Shown here one piece after another: positions 43,762 to 52,939 of a stretch of 64,000 bases of DNA. The notes under the pieces were generated by a model. The model was given only the letters and a program-made list of their open reading frames with translations. It did no database searches and was not told the DNA's origin. Each line of letters opens with the position of its first letter. Positions within the stretch are counted from its first letter, which is position 1. The position numbers and the translations under genes are program-made. Source of the stretch: Burkholderiales bacterium (GTDB lineage: Bacteria; Pseudomonadota; Gammaproteobacteria; Burkholderiales; WYBJ01); assembly GCA_020848435.1 (NCBI GenBank), contig JADLAC010000089.1:62001-126000 (forward strand), in the 5' to 3' direction.

Positions 43762-45120
43762 ATGGACGAGATCGTCGGCCTCGCGCCCTCGGGCTCGATG
43801 GGCAGCGGCTACAACCTCGAAGCATTCAAGCGCGGCATCGCGGCGCAGCCGCATTTCATCGGCCAGGACGCGGGCTCGACCGACATGGGGCCGTACTATC
43901 ACGGCACCGGCGCCACGTTCCTGCCGCTGGCGACCTACCGGCACGATCTCGCGATCATGCTGCGGGCGGCGCGCGCGCAGCGTATTCCGCTGCTCGTGGG
44001 CTCGGCGCTCACGAGCGGCGCGAACGGCTCGCTCGCGCAGGCGGTCGAGATCGTGCGCGCGCTCGCGCGCGAGGACGGGCTATCGTTTCGCATGGCCGTG
44101 ATCAGCGCCGAGATCGACAAGTCGGATCTGAAACGCCGGCTGGCGAAGGAGCCGTTCGAGAGCATCGGCCCGGGGCCGCTCACGCCCGAGACCATCGAGC
44201 GCTGCGGTCCCATCGTCGCCCAGATGGGCGTCGAGCCGTTCATGAAAGCGCTCGACGCCGGCGCCGAAGTGATCATCGCCGGGCGCGCTTGCGACGACGT
44301 GATCTTCGCGGCGCTGCCGATGCTCAAGGGCTTCGACGCGGGGCTTTCACTCCACTGCGGCAAGATCCTCGAATGCGCGGGCCTTTCGGCGGTGCCGACC
44401 GATCTCGCCGAGCCCTTGCTCGGGCGCGTACGGCGCGATCACTTCGAGGTCGAGCCGTGCCATCCCGATCATCGCTGTACCACGGTGTCGGTGGCGGGGC
44501 ATTCGCTCTACGAGCGCGGCGACCCGTGTCTTCAGCCCGGCCCCGGCGGCATGAACGATCTCACCAACGCGGTGTTCACGCAGGTGGACGCGCGCCGCGT
44601 GCAGGTGAGCGGCAGCCGCTTCGTGCCGGACGCGCGCTACCGCGTCAAGCTCGAAGGCGCGGAGAAGCTGGGTTATCGCAGCATCGTGCTGGTCGGGATC
44701 CGCGATCCCTTCATGATCGAGGCGCTCGATCCGCTGTTCGCCGACGTGCGCGAACGCGCCGAGGCGCGCTTCGGCATGGCCGCGAAAGGCGTTCAGCTCA
44801 ACTTCAGCGTCTACGGCAAGAATGCCGTGATGGGCGCCCTCGAGCCCGTGACCAAGGTCGACCCGCACGAGGTCGGATTGCTGATCGACGCGGTGGCCCC
44901 GGAGCAGGATCTCGCGACCGCGGTCGCGATGTTCGTGCGCGGCACGCTCCAGCATGCGAGCTATCCGGGCATCCGCAACACCGCCGGCAACATGGCCTAC
45001 CCGTTCTCCCCCTTCGGCCTGCCGTTGGGGCCCGCGTATCGCTTCGCGGTGTACCACCTGATGCCGCTCGAGGACGCGTGCGAGTGCTTTCCGATGACGC
45101 TGGAAGAGGTGCGAAATTGA
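43762..45120 (+). CDS. AtuA-family (DUF1446) protein
   Basis: A 452-residue protein of the acyclic terpene utilisation AtuA family. The N-terminal APSGSMGSGYN loop, QDAGSTDMGPYYHG, the GRACDDVIFAALP segment and PCLQPGPGGMNDLTNAVF are the family blocks. Biochemical function is not established; in Pseudomonas atuA is in the citronellol/geranyl-CoA cluster. Here no geranyl-CoA carboxylase gene lies beside it, though a biotin carboxylase set is 12 kb away. A DUF4387 gene overlaps its 3' end, the usual partner. Confidence 0.83.
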   Translation: MDEIVGLAPSGSMGSGYNLEAFKRGIAAQPHFIGQDAGSTDMGPYYHGTGATFLPLATYRHDLAIMLRAARAQRIPLLVGSALTSGANGSLAQAVEIVRALAREDGLSFRMAVISAEIDKSDLKRRLAKEPFESIGPGPLTPETIERCGPIVAQMGVEPFMKALDAGAEVIIAGRACDDVIFAALPMLKGFDAGLSLHCGKILECAGLSAVPTDLAEPLLGRVRRDHFEVEPCHPDHRCTTVSVAGHSLYERGDPCLQPGPGGMNDLTNAVFTQVDARRVQVSGSRFVPDARYRVKLEGAEKLGYRSIVLVGIRDPFMIEALDPLFADVRERAEARFGMAAKGVQLNFSVYGKNAVMGALEPVTKVDPHEVGLLIDAVAPEQDLATAVAMFVRGTLQHASYPGIRNTAGNMAYPFSPFGLPLGPAYRFAVYHLMPLEDACECFPMTLEEVRN

Positions 45121-45479
45121 ATGCCATTGCCGCCGGCGGGATGAACGAAGCAACGCCCCAGCGTGCGCAGACGCTGCTCGACCTTGCCAAGGTGATCCGC
45201 AGCAAGAACGCCGGGCCCTTCGAGGTGACCTTCGACATCATGTTCGACGATCCGGCCAAGTACGAGCGGGTGAAGCGATCGGGCGTGATCAACGCCGCGC
45301 GCATCGCCGAGCTGTATCGCGTGCGCAGGGACGACGTGCTCGTGTGCCGTGCCTACGATCCGGCGGTCGCTTTCAAGGTGACGATCCGGCGGCAGGTCGG
45401 TTCGGGCGATATCGAGGACCGCGATGTCTACGGCTGCCAGCAGCACGTGCCGCTGATGGCGCTCGAGGTAGCGGCCTAA
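45117..45479 (+). CDS. DUF4387 protein, AtuA partner
   Basis: A small protein of the DUF4387 family, found as a separate protein or as the C-terminal domain of AtuA-family proteins. Recognisable segments are LAKVIRSKNAGPFEVTFDIMF, VINAARIAELYRV and DVYGCQQHVPL. I prefer the TTG at 45117, which overlaps the AtuA stop and has GGAAGAGG six bases upstream (120 residues); an ATG at 45141 would give 112. It probably forms a complex with the AtuA protein. Confidence 0.8.
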   Translation: MNAIAAGGMNEATPQRAQTLLDLAKVIRSKNAGPFEVTFDIMFDDPAKYERVKRSGVINAARIAELYRVRRDDVLVCRAYDPAVAFKVTIRRQVGSGDIEDRDVYGCQQHVPLMALEVAA

Positions 45480-45557
45480 TGGCGCCGGACCCGATCCGGA
45501 TCGGCGTCACACCATAACCAACCGAGGCGGCGGGCGCCTAATGGGAGCGATGTGATC

Positions 45558-48236
45558 ATGGCGCCCCCGGCGCTTGCCACGCTCAGCGCGGGCGGCCGCG
45601 CGTGGCGCTACGTGAGCCTGCCGCAGGCCGAGCGGCAGGGCCCTGCGGGCGTATCGCGCTTGCCTTACGTGCTGCGCATCGTGCTCGAGAACCTGCTGCG
45701 ACAGCGTCTGCTCGGAAGCGAACGCGCGGGCGATGTCGAATCGCTGCTCGCTTGGCGGGAGCGAGCGCAGGCACACGTCCAGTTCAGGCCTGCGCGGGTG
45801 ATGATGGACGACACGGCGGGCTTGCCGCTGCTCGGCGAGCTGGCCGCGATGCGCGACGCGGCGAAACGTCGTGGCGTGCCGGCATCCGCGATCGATCTCG
45901 CGCTTCCGCTCGATTTCATCGTCGACCATTCGATCGTCGCCGACCATAGCGGCTGCGCCGGCGCGCTCGAGCGCAACATGGCGCTCGAGATGGAACGCAA
46001 TGCCGAGCGCTATCGCTTCCTGCGCTGGGCGGGCCAGGCGCTGCGTGGCTTGCGCATCGTGCCGCCGGGACGCGGCATATGCCACCAAGTGAACCTCGAG
46101 CATCTCGCGCAGGTCGTGCGCGCCGATGCGGATGGCGGCCTCGCCTATCCGGATAGCATGATCGGCATCGACAGTCATACGCCGATGGCCAACGCACTGG
46201 GCGTGGTTGCCTGGGGCGTGTCGGGCATCGAGGGTCTGAGCGCGGCACTGGGCGAGCCCGTCGCGCTGCGCGTCGCCGAGGTGGTCGGCTGCCGGCTGAG
46301 CGGGCGCCTGCGCGCGAGGGTGACCGCGACCGACCTCGTGCTCACGCTGACCGAGCTCATGCGCCGGCACGGCGTGGTCGGCAAGATCATCGAATACATC
46401 GGTCCCGGTGCGGCGAAGCTCAGCGTGCCGGATCGCGCCACCGTGGCGAACATGACGCCCGAGGCGGGCGCGACGATGAGCTATTTCCCGATCGACGGCG
46501 AGACCCTTCGCTACCTGGAGTCGACCGGACGCGATCGGGCGCGCATCGAGCTGGTGGAAACCTACGCGAAGGCGCAGGGCCTGTGGTACGACGACACCTC
46601 CCTTCCGGGTTATAGCGAGATGCTGGAAGTCGATCTCGACGCCATCGAGGCGTGCGTCGCAGGACCGCGCCTGCCGCACGGGCGTGTCGCGCTGCGCGCC
46701 GCGCCGCTTGCTTGGGGTCAGCTCTTGCATGGTGCACCGTTAAGCCAAGCTTCGGGTCGCGAAACCGATCGCGAAGTGCAACTTGCAAGACCCGACCCCA
46801 AGCGCAATGCGCCGATTCGGCATGGCGACGTGGTCATCGCGGCGCTGACCAGTTGCACCAACACGTCCAATCCCGCCTTGATGCTCGGCGCGGGCTTGCT
46901 CGCGCGCAACGCCGTGCGCCGCGGCTTGCGCACCAAGCCCTGGGTGAAGACCTCGCTGTCGCCGGGCTCGCGCGTGGTCGCGGCGTATCTGCGGGCGAGC
47001 GGGCTGCAATCGAGCCTGGATGCGCTCGGCTTTCAGGTCACCGGCTTCGGCTGCATGACTTGCGTCGGCTTTTCCGGGCCGCTGGACGAGTCCATAGAAG
47101 CCGCCATGGCAGCGGGCGTGCGCGCGGTCGCGGTGCATTGCGGCAATCGAAACTACCAAGGACGCGCGCATCGTCTCATCGCTTCGACGTTCCTGGTTTC
47201 GCCGCCGCTGGTGATCGCCTACGCGCTGGCAGGAACCATGCGCGTTGATCTCACATCGGCACCGATCGGCAACGACCACGACGGCCGCCCGGTGTACCTG
47301 CGCGAGCTGTGGCCCGAGCCGGGCGAGATCGCGGAGATCGCCGCGGCGGTCATACGCTCCGAGCTGTACGAGCGCTCCTATGCCGACATCTACGCAGGTG
47401 ACGCTCCCTGGGGGCAGCTCGAGCCGCCGCTCGGTCCCGATTTCGCATGGGATCCCGCTAGCACCATGATCCGGCCGCCGCCCGTAGCGACGAGCCCCGA
47501 GATCGTTCTCGAACCGGCCATCCGCGGCGCGCGGCTGCTCGCGCTGTACGAGGACATGGTGACGACCGAGCACATCTCGCCGATGGGGCCGATCCCGCGC
47601 GAGTCGGAAGCAGCGCGCTATCTCGAATCACTCGGCGTTCTAGCGAAAGACTTCGTGAGCTATGCCGCGCGCCGGCTGAATCACGACGTCATGGTGCGCG
47701 GCACGTTTTCCAGCCCTTATCTCGTCAACGAGCTGGCGCCCGGCGAGCCGGGCGGCTACACGCGCTACGCAGCCGACCGGCGGCTGATGACGATTTTCGC
47801 AGCCGCCCAGCGCTATGGCCGCGAGCGCGTGCCGCTCGTCGTCATCGCCGGGCGGGCATTCGGCGCGGGCTCGTCGCGCGATTGGTCGGCGAAGGGGCCG
47901 CGCGCCCTCGGCGTGCGCGCCGTGATCGCGCAATCCTACGAGCGCATCTATCGCGCGAACCTGGCGGCGGCAGGCGTCTGGCCGCTGGAATTCGATCCGG
48001 GCCATGACCGCAAGACGCTCGCGCTCGACGGTACCGAGTCGATCGACATCCTCGGCTGCGATCGAGCGCTCTCGCCCGGTGCGCGCGCTCGTGCGATCGT
48101 CAGGCGCGGCAGCGGCGAGACGATCGAGGTGCCCCTGGTCGTGCGGCTGGACAGCGCGCAGGAGCTGGAAAGCATCCGGCATGGCGGGCTGCTCGCGCGA
48201 GTGTTGCGAGAGCGCATCGAGGCTGCACGCGCCTGA
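45558..48236 (+). CDS. acnA: Aconitate hydratase, AcnA type
   Basis: An 892-residue aconitase of the AcnA/IRP group. The [4Fe-4S] ligands are Cys433 (LTSCTNTSNP), Cys499 and Cys502 (FGCMTCVGFSGP), the expected spacing. DHSIVADHSG, IGIDSHTPMANALGV and the C-terminal swivel RAFGAGSSRDWSAKG with the substrate-binding Ser-Arg are present. It interconverts citrate and isocitrate, or acts on methylcitrate. GGGAG lies before the ATG at 45558; a GTG at 45552 is possible. Its place beside MmgE/PrpD and TcuA-like genes suggests a catabolic paralogue instead of the TCA-cycle copy. Confidence 0.9.
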   Translation: MAPPALATLSAGGRAWRYVSLPQAERQGPAGVSRLPYVLRIVLENLLRQRLLGSERAGDVESLLAWRERAQAHVQFRPARVMMDDTAGLPLLGELAAMRDAAKRRGVPASAIDLALPLDFIVDHSIVADHSGCAGALERNMALEMERNAERYRFLRWAGQALRGLRIVPPGRGICHQVNLEHLAQVVRADADGGLAYPDSMIGIDSHTPMANALGVVAWGVSGIEGLSAALGEPVALRVAEVVGCRLSGRLRARVTATDLVLTLTELMRRHGVVGKIIEYIGPGAAKLSVPDRATVANMTPEAGATMSYFPIDGETLRYLESTGRDRARIELVETYAKAQGLWYDDTSLPGYSEMLEVDLDAIEACVAGPRLPHGRVALRAAPLAWGQLLHGAPLSQASGRETDREVQLARPDPKRNAPIRHGDVVIAALTSCTNTSNPALMLGAGLLARNAVRRGLRTKPWVKTSLSPGSRVVAAYLRASGLQSSLDALGFQVTGFGCMTCVGFSGPLDESIEAAMAAGVRAVAVHCGNRNYQGRAHRLIASTFLVSPPLVIAYALAGTMRVDLTSAPIGNDHDGRPVYLRELWPEPGEIAEIAAAVIRSELYERSYADIYAGDAPWGQLEPPLGPDFAWDPASTMIRPPPVATSPEIVLEPAIRGARLLALYEDMVTTEHISPMGPIPRESEAARYLESLGVLAKDFVSYAARRLNHDVMVRGTFSSPYLVNELAPGEPGGYTRYAADRRLMTIFAAAQRYGRERVPLVVIAGRAFGAGSSRDWSAKGPRALGVRAVIAQSYERIYRANLAAAGVWPLEFDPGHDRKTLALDGTESIDILGCDRALSPGARARAIVRRGSGETIEVPLVVRLDSAQELESIRHGGLLARVLRERIEAARA

Positions 48237-48272
48237 GGCTCGCTGGAACGCGCGCGCATTCGCGTTCACGCC

Positions 48273-48312
48273 TTGACGCGCCATGGCCAAGTGAATACAG
48301 TCATGTCGACAT
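48273..48312 (+). promoter_or_regulatory. Promoter with perfect palindrome upstream of MmgE/PrpD gene
   Basis: TTGACG (48273-48278), 17 bases, TACAGT (48296-48301), followed at once by the perfect palindrome ATGTCGACAT (48303-48312). The unit is nearly the same as the one before putA. Transcription should start near 48308, so the MmgE/PrpD gene most likely begins at the ATG 48315. This promoter would drive the set 48315-53730, which includes a GntR regulator that could bind the palindrome. Confidence 0.62.
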
Positions 48313-48314
48313 CG

Positions 48315-49703
48315 ATGGCTACCTCGCTTCAGTCCCCTCGCACCGCACCCGATGCCGACCATGCGACCGCGCAGCTCGCGCGCTTTGTCGCGGGCAGCCG
48401 CGGCGCGAGCTTGCCCGCGAGCGTCGAGCGCGCCGCGTGTCGCGGCTTCGCGAACTGGCTTGGTTGCGCACTCGGAGCGGCGGATGACGAGGCGGTGCGC
48501 GCTGTTCTCGCTGTCGCGCGCGTGTTGAGCGGGCGCGAGCAAGCCTCGCTCGTCGGCCGCGCCGACCGGCTCGATGCCGTCAACGCCGCGCTGGTGAACG
48601 GCGTCGCCGCGAATGCGCTCGATTACGACGACATGCATACGCCGACCCTCATTCACCCGACGGGTCCAGTGGTCGCTGCCGCGCTGGCGCTGGCGGAATC
48701 CAGAGGCGCCGGCGGCAAGGTGCTCCTGTGTGCGGTCGTTGCCGGTATCGAGGTGGAATGTCGCCTTGGCCTCGCGCTCTTTCCGCGGCACTACGATCGC
48801 GGATTCCACATCACCGCGACCCTCGGAACCCTCGGCGCGGCCGCGGCATCATGCGTAGTGCTCGGGCTCGACGCGGCGCGCACGCAGCACGCACTGGGGA
48901 TCGCCGCGACCCAAGCCGGCGGCCTGCGCGCGATGCTCACGAATGCGTGCAAGAGCTTCAATATCGGCAAAGCGGCTAGCGCGGGAGCCTTGGCCGCATT
49001 GCTCGCCGAAGCGGGTCTCGACAGCGAGCCGGCGGTCATCGAAGCGCGGTTCGGGCTGCTCGATGCTTTCGGCCCGGCTCAAGGCGCCGAGGTGCTCACG
49101 CGCGATCTTGGGGTTCGCTACCTGCTGCCCGAGGTAAGCCTCAAACCCTATCCGTGCGGTGTCGTGATTCATCCGCTGATCGACGCCTGCCTCGCCGCGG
49201 CCACGCGCGGGGACAGCTTGCGGCCGGCGCAGGTGCGCGCGATCCGCGCGTGGGTCCATCCGCGTGCGCTCGAGCTCGCCGGCCGAGCGCATCCCGTCGA
49301 TGCGATCGCGGGTCGTTACAGTCTTCAGCACGCGGCAGCGCTCGCGCTGACAAGCCGCGCGGCAGGGCTGGCAGCGTTCGATGGCGCGGACGTGAACGAC
49401 CCCGAGCTCGTCCGCTTGCGCGAGAGCATGAGCATCGAGCCCGACCCCGCGCTCGCGCCGGCCCAGGCACGGGTCGCGCTCGAGCTCGATGACGGCGAGG
49501 TCCGCCGCGAGGCGGTCGATCACCCCTGCGGCAGCCCCGAGCGTCCGCTCGACGATGCGCAGCTGCGGGCGAAGTTCATGGAGCTCGCCGTGCGCGCAAT
49601 CGAGCAACCCGTGGCGGAAGAATTATTCGAGCTCGGCATGGGGCTCGCACAAGTCGCGGACATCCGCGAGCTTGCGCGCCGCTGGAGCGCGCCCAGGCCA
49701 TAG
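48315..49703 (+). CDS. MmgE/PrpD-family protein (copy 5)
   Basis: A 462-residue MmgE/PrpD member with ANWLGCALGAADDEA, the loop ANALDYDDMHTPTLIHPTG, HITATLGTLGAAAA and VSLKPYPCGVVIHPLIDA. The DDxH and His-Pro pairs of the active-site loop are present. Upstream in-frame starts at 48303 and 48273 lie within the promoter, so I use ATG 48315; the mRNA leader would be only a few bases. It is followed by Bug, TcuA-like, GntR and aspartate dehydrogenase genes on the same strand. Likely substrate: a hydroxy-polycarboxylate. Confidence 0.87.
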   Translation: MATSLQSPRTAPDADHATAQLARFVAGSRGASLPASVERAACRGFANWLGCALGAADDEAVRAVLAVARVLSGREQASLVGRADRLDAVNAALVNGVAANALDYDDMHTPTLIHPTGPVVAAALALAESRGAGGKVLLCAVVAGIEVECRLGLALFPRHYDRGFHITATLGTLGAAAASCVVLGLDAARTQHALGIAATQAGGLRAMLTNACKSFNIGKAASAGALAALLAEAGLDSEPAVIEARFGLLDAFGPAQGAEVLTRDLGVRYLLPEVSLKPYPCGVVIHPLIDACLAAATRGDSLRPAQVRAIRAWVHPRALELAGRAHPVDAIAGRYSLQHAAALALTSRAAGLAAFDGADVNDPELVRLRESMSIEPDPALAPAQARVALELDDGEVRREAVDHPCGSPERPLDDAQLRAKFMELAVRAIEQPVAEELFELGMGLAQVADIRELARRWSAPRP

Positions 49704-49723
49704 CGATAACCTTCAGAGACAAC

Positions 49724-50695
49724 ATGATGCTACGGTATGCCATCGGCGTTGTCGCGGTGCTCCTGCTCGCCGTGCCGGGCGTTTACGCCCAGGCCATAGC
49801 GCGCAAGCCGATGCGCTTGATTCTCGGCTTTCCGCCGGGCGGCGCCGTCGATCTGATCGGCCGCGCGGTCGCGCCGGGGATCGGCGAGGCCACCGGGAAC
49901 ACGATCGTGGTGGACAACCGCCCCGGCGCCAACGGCGCGATCGGCGCGGAGCTGCTGGCGAAATCGCCCGCGGACGGCAGCACCATCGGCCTGGTGAGCG
50001 TGAGCTCGCTGGTGCTGAACCCGCTGACGATGGCGCATCCTCCCTACCACGCGCTGCGCGATTTCACCCCGATCGGCAACGTCGGCCTGGTGCCCTTCGT
50101 CGTCACGGCGCACCCTAGCGTGCCGGCGAAATCGTTGCGGGAGCTGATCGCGCTCGCCCGCGCCCGGCCGGGCCAGGTCACCATCGGCTCGCCGGGCGTC
50201 GGCGGCCTGCAACACCTGGGCATCGTCATGCTCAACGATGCCGCCCGCATCAAGCTGCTGCACGTGCCCTACAAGGGCACGGGCCCGGCGATGACCGACG
50301 TGCTCGGCGGCCACATCGACGCGCTGATGGCCGCGGTATCGGGCGTGCTCAGCGCGGCCAAGGCCGGCAAGCTCAAGGTCCTGGCCATCACCTCGGCGGA
50401 GCGATCGCCCTTGCTGCCGGACGTTCCTACCGTGCGAGAACAAGGTTTGGCCGGATACCTCGTCGTCAATTGGTATGCGATCGTCGCTCCGGCCAGTCTG
50501 CCCGCGGCGGCGCTGGATGCGCTGCACGCGGCGCTCGTGAAAACGGTCGCTACAGCGGCTGTTCGCGACAAGCTCGTCGCCTCGGGGGTCGAGCCCAAGA
50601 GCGATGAAAGCCCGGGGGCATTCGCCGCGTTCGTCCGCGAGGAGCTCGCCCGCTGGGAGAAGGTGGTCAAGCAGTCCGACATGAAGAGACAGTAG
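49724..50695 (+). CDS. Bug/TctC-type periplasmic solute receptor paired with TcuA-like enzyme
   Basis: A 323-residue receptor, 20 bp after the MmgE/PrpD gene and 7 bp before the TcuA-like gene. The signal peptide ends VPGVYAQA; loops are GFPPGGAVDLIGR and VDNRPGANGAIGAELLAKS. The position suggests that its ligand could be tricarballylate or a related tricarboxylate, oxidised by the next enzyme. That is inference from order only. Confidence 0.9.
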   Translation: MMLRYAIGVVAVLLLAVPGVYAQAIARKPMRLILGFPPGGAVDLIGRAVAPGIGEATGNTIVVDNRPGANGAIGAELLAKSPADGSTIGLVSVSSLVLNPLTMAHPPYHALRDFTPIGNVGLVPFVVTAHPSVPAKSLRELIALARARPGQVTIGSPGVGGLQHLGIVMLNDAARIKLLHVPYKGTGPAMTDVLGGHIDALMAAVSGVLSAAKAGKLKVLAITSAERSPLLPDVPTVREQGLAGYLVVNWYAIVAPASLPAAALDALHAALVKTVATAAVRDKLVASGVEPKSDESPGAFAAFVREELARWEKVVKQSDMKRQ

Positions 50696-50702
50696 CGGTT
50701 CC

Positions 50703-52211
50703 ATGGAGGCCATGTTGAAACTGAAGGAAGTACAGAACGCAGACATTGTCGTGGTCGGCGCGGGCAACGCGGCCCTGTGTGCCGCGCTCGCCGCGAAAGA
50801 CGCCGGCGCGAATCCCATCGTGCTCGAGACCGCACCGTTATCGGAACGCGGCGGCAACACCTTCTTCGTCGCCGGCTCGACCCGCTGGATCTTCAACAGC
50901 ATCGAGGACGTGCGCGAGGTGCTCGACCTCTCGCCGGAGGAGTTGCGTACGGTCGACTTCGGTACGTATACCCGCGAGGACTTTTTCGAGGACATGGGGC
51001 GGCTCACGCAATACCGCTGCGATCCTGACCTGACCGAGATCCTGGTCGACAACGCGCGTCCGACGCTGGTCTGGATGAAGACCAAGGGGATCAAGTTCGA
51101 GCCGATGTACAAGGGGCAGTCGCAGAAGATCGACGGCCGGGTGAAGTTCTTCGGCGGGCAGGTCTGCAATTTCTGGGGCGGGGGCGCGGAGCTGAGCCCC
51201 GCGCTCTTCAGGGCGGTGGAGCAAGCCGGCATTGCGGTGTGCTACGAGGCTACCGCCCGTTCGCTCGTCTACGAGCACGGCCAGGTCCGCGGCGTGGTGG
51301 CCGAATCCGAGGGCGAGAAACACGAAATCCGCGCCCGCGCGGTCGTGCTTGCGTGCGGCGGGTTCGAGTCGAACGCAGAGATGCGCGCGCGCTATCTCGG
51401 TCCCGGCTACGACTTGGCCAAGGTGCGAGGCACGCAATACAACAACGGCGCGGGCATCCAGATGGCGCTCGACATCGGCGCCATGTCGGCCGGCCACTGG
51501 TCGGGTGCGCACGCGGTCGGCTGGGACATGAATGCCCCCACCTTCGGCGACCGAGAAGTCGGCGATGGATTCCAGAAGCATAGCTATCCCTTTTCCATCA
51601 TGGTGAACGCGAACGGCGAGAGGTTCGTCGACGAAGGCGCGGATTTCCGCAACTTCACGTATGCCAAGTACGGCCACGTGGTGCAGCGGCAACCGGGGAT
51701 GTTCGCTTGGCAGGTGTTCGACCAGAAGGTCGAGTACCTGCTGCGCGACGAATACCGCATCAAGCAGGTAACCAGGGTCGTTGCCGACAGCATCGAGGAG
51801 CTCGCGGCCAAGCTCGACGGCGTGAACGCCAAGGCTTTCCTCGACACCGTCGCCGCGTACAACCGCGCCGTGCAGACGCACATCCCGTTTTCACCGGTGG
51901 TGAAGGACGGTCGCGGCACCACCGGGCTCGCCATTGCGAAATCGAACTGGGCGAACACCATCGACACGCCGCCTTTCCAGGCGTACGGGGTCACCTGCGG
52001 CCTGACCTTCACCTTCGGCGGCGTGAAGATCTCCAAGACGGGCAACGTGCAGAACGTGGGCGGGCGCGACATCCCGGGTTTGTACGCGGCGGGCGAAATG
52101 GTCGGCGGGCTGTTCTACTTCAACTACCCGAGCGGCAGCGGGCTGGTTTCCGGCGCCGTGTTCGGACGCCTGGCGGGAACGAGCGCGGCGCGCTATTCGA
52201 GGATGGCATGA
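50703..52211 (+). CDS. tcuA: FAD-dependent tricarballylate dehydrogenase-like flavoprotein
   Basis: A 502-residue flavoprotein of the fumarate reductase/succinate dehydrogenase FAD-subunit superfamily. The FAD site is VVVGAGNAALCAALAA (about 16-31); ETAPLSERGGNT, ARAVVLACGGFESNAEM and the C-terminal GLYAAGEMVGGLFYFNYPSGSGL are typical of TcuA, which oxidises tricarballylate to cis-aconitate. The aconitase gene 2.5 kb upstream could take that product. TcuB, the usual electron-transfer partner, is missing nearby. The stop overlaps the regulator start (ATGA). Confidence 0.82.
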   Translation: MEAMLKLKEVQNADIVVVGAGNAALCAALAAKDAGANPIVLETAPLSERGGNTFFVAGSTRWIFNSIEDVREVLDLSPEELRTVDFGTYTREDFFEDMGRLTQYRCDPDLTEILVDNARPTLVWMKTKGIKFEPMYKGQSQKIDGRVKFFGGQVCNFWGGGAELSPALFRAVEQAGIAVCYEATARSLVYEHGQVRGVVAESEGEKHEIRARAVVLACGGFESNAEMRARYLGPGYDLAKVRGTQYNNGAGIQMALDIGAMSAGHWSGAHAVGWDMNAPTFGDREVGDGFQKHSYPFSIMVNANGERFVDEGADFRNFTYAKYGHVVQRQPGMFAWQVFDQKVEYLLRDEYRIKQVTRVVADSIEELAAKLDGVNAKAFLDTVAAYNRAVQTHIPFSPVVKDGRGTTGLAIAKSNWANTIDTPPFQAYGVTCGLTFTFGGVKISKTGNVQNVGGRDIPGLYAAGEMVGGLFYFNYPSGSGLVSGAVFGRLAGTSAARYSRMA

Positions 52212-52939
52212 CGCGCAGGGCGGCCTCGCTCGCACGCGAGCCCACCTCGCGGGCGGCGGACAGCGCCGAGCAGATTTACGAACGCATCAAGACCTTGGCA
52301 ATGACCTTCGCCATCCGCCCGGGTGAGCGTGTCAACGAAGTGGAAGTCGCAAGATCGCTCAACGTCAGCCGCACGCCGCTGCGCGAGGCGCTCAACCGCC
52401 TGCTGGTCGAGGGGTTCCTCACCCGCGCCCCGAATCGAGGCTTCATCGGCCGGCCCCTGGACGCGAAGCAGGTGTTCGACTTGTACGAGCTACGCCGCGT
52501 GCTGGAAGCGAGCATCGTTGCCATCGCCTGTGAACGTTCGACCGACGAGGAGCTGGGCGAGCTCGAGCGCTTCGTCAAGGCGTCCACGGACAGGCCGGAA
52601 GACGCCAACGCATCCAGCCTGCTCGCGCTGGACGAGCAGTTTCACGAGCGGGTGGCGAGGCTTACCCGCAACGAGGAAATGCTGCGCGCCGTGCGTTCGA
52701 TCAATGCACGCATCCATTATTTCCGCTGGATCGACATGCAAAACGGCAGGCGCCGCCAAACCCAGCAGGAGCACTTGCGCATCGTCAAGGCGCTGATGGC
52801 GCGCGACGCGCCCGCGGCTGCTCGCCTCATCGAGGGCCACATCGCGCGCCGGCTCGACCGTATCGTCGATGTGATTCGCATGGGCTTCGCCGAGATCTAC
52901 ATGCGCGAAAAAGTCCCGGCGCCGGAACGGGTCAGATGA
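52208..52939 (+). CDS. GntR-family regulator, FCD (FadR) subfamily
   Basis: A 243-residue regulator. The N-terminal winged helix has RPGERVNEVEVARSLNVSRTPLREALNRLLVEGFL (about 38-72); the C-terminal FCD helical domain includes LRRVLEASIVAIAC, DEQFHERVARL and the metal-ligand type helix EEHLRIVKALMARDA. Such regulators sense organic acids. It overlaps both neighbours by four bases, so it is co-transcribed with the tcuA-like gene and the aspartate dehydrogenase, which suggests autoregulation. The palindrome at 48303 is a candidate site. Confidence 0.9.
   Translation: MTRRAASLAREPTSRAADSAEQIYERIKTLAMTFAIRPGERVNEVEVARSLNVSRTPLREALNRLLVEGFLTRAPNRGFIGRPLDAKQVFDLYELRRVLEASIVAIACERSTDEELGELERFVKASTDRPEDANASSLLALDEQFHERVARLTRNEEMLRAVRSINARIHYFRWIDMQNGRRRQTQQEHLRIVKALMARDAPAAARLIEGHIARRLDRIVDVIRMGFAEIYMREKVPAPERVR

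Noticed and set aside
45558..48236. AcnD-type methylcitrate dehydratase
   Set aside because: Length, Cys spacing and motifs fit AcnA well and no prpF or prpC gene lies nearby; not excluded, but no positive evidence.
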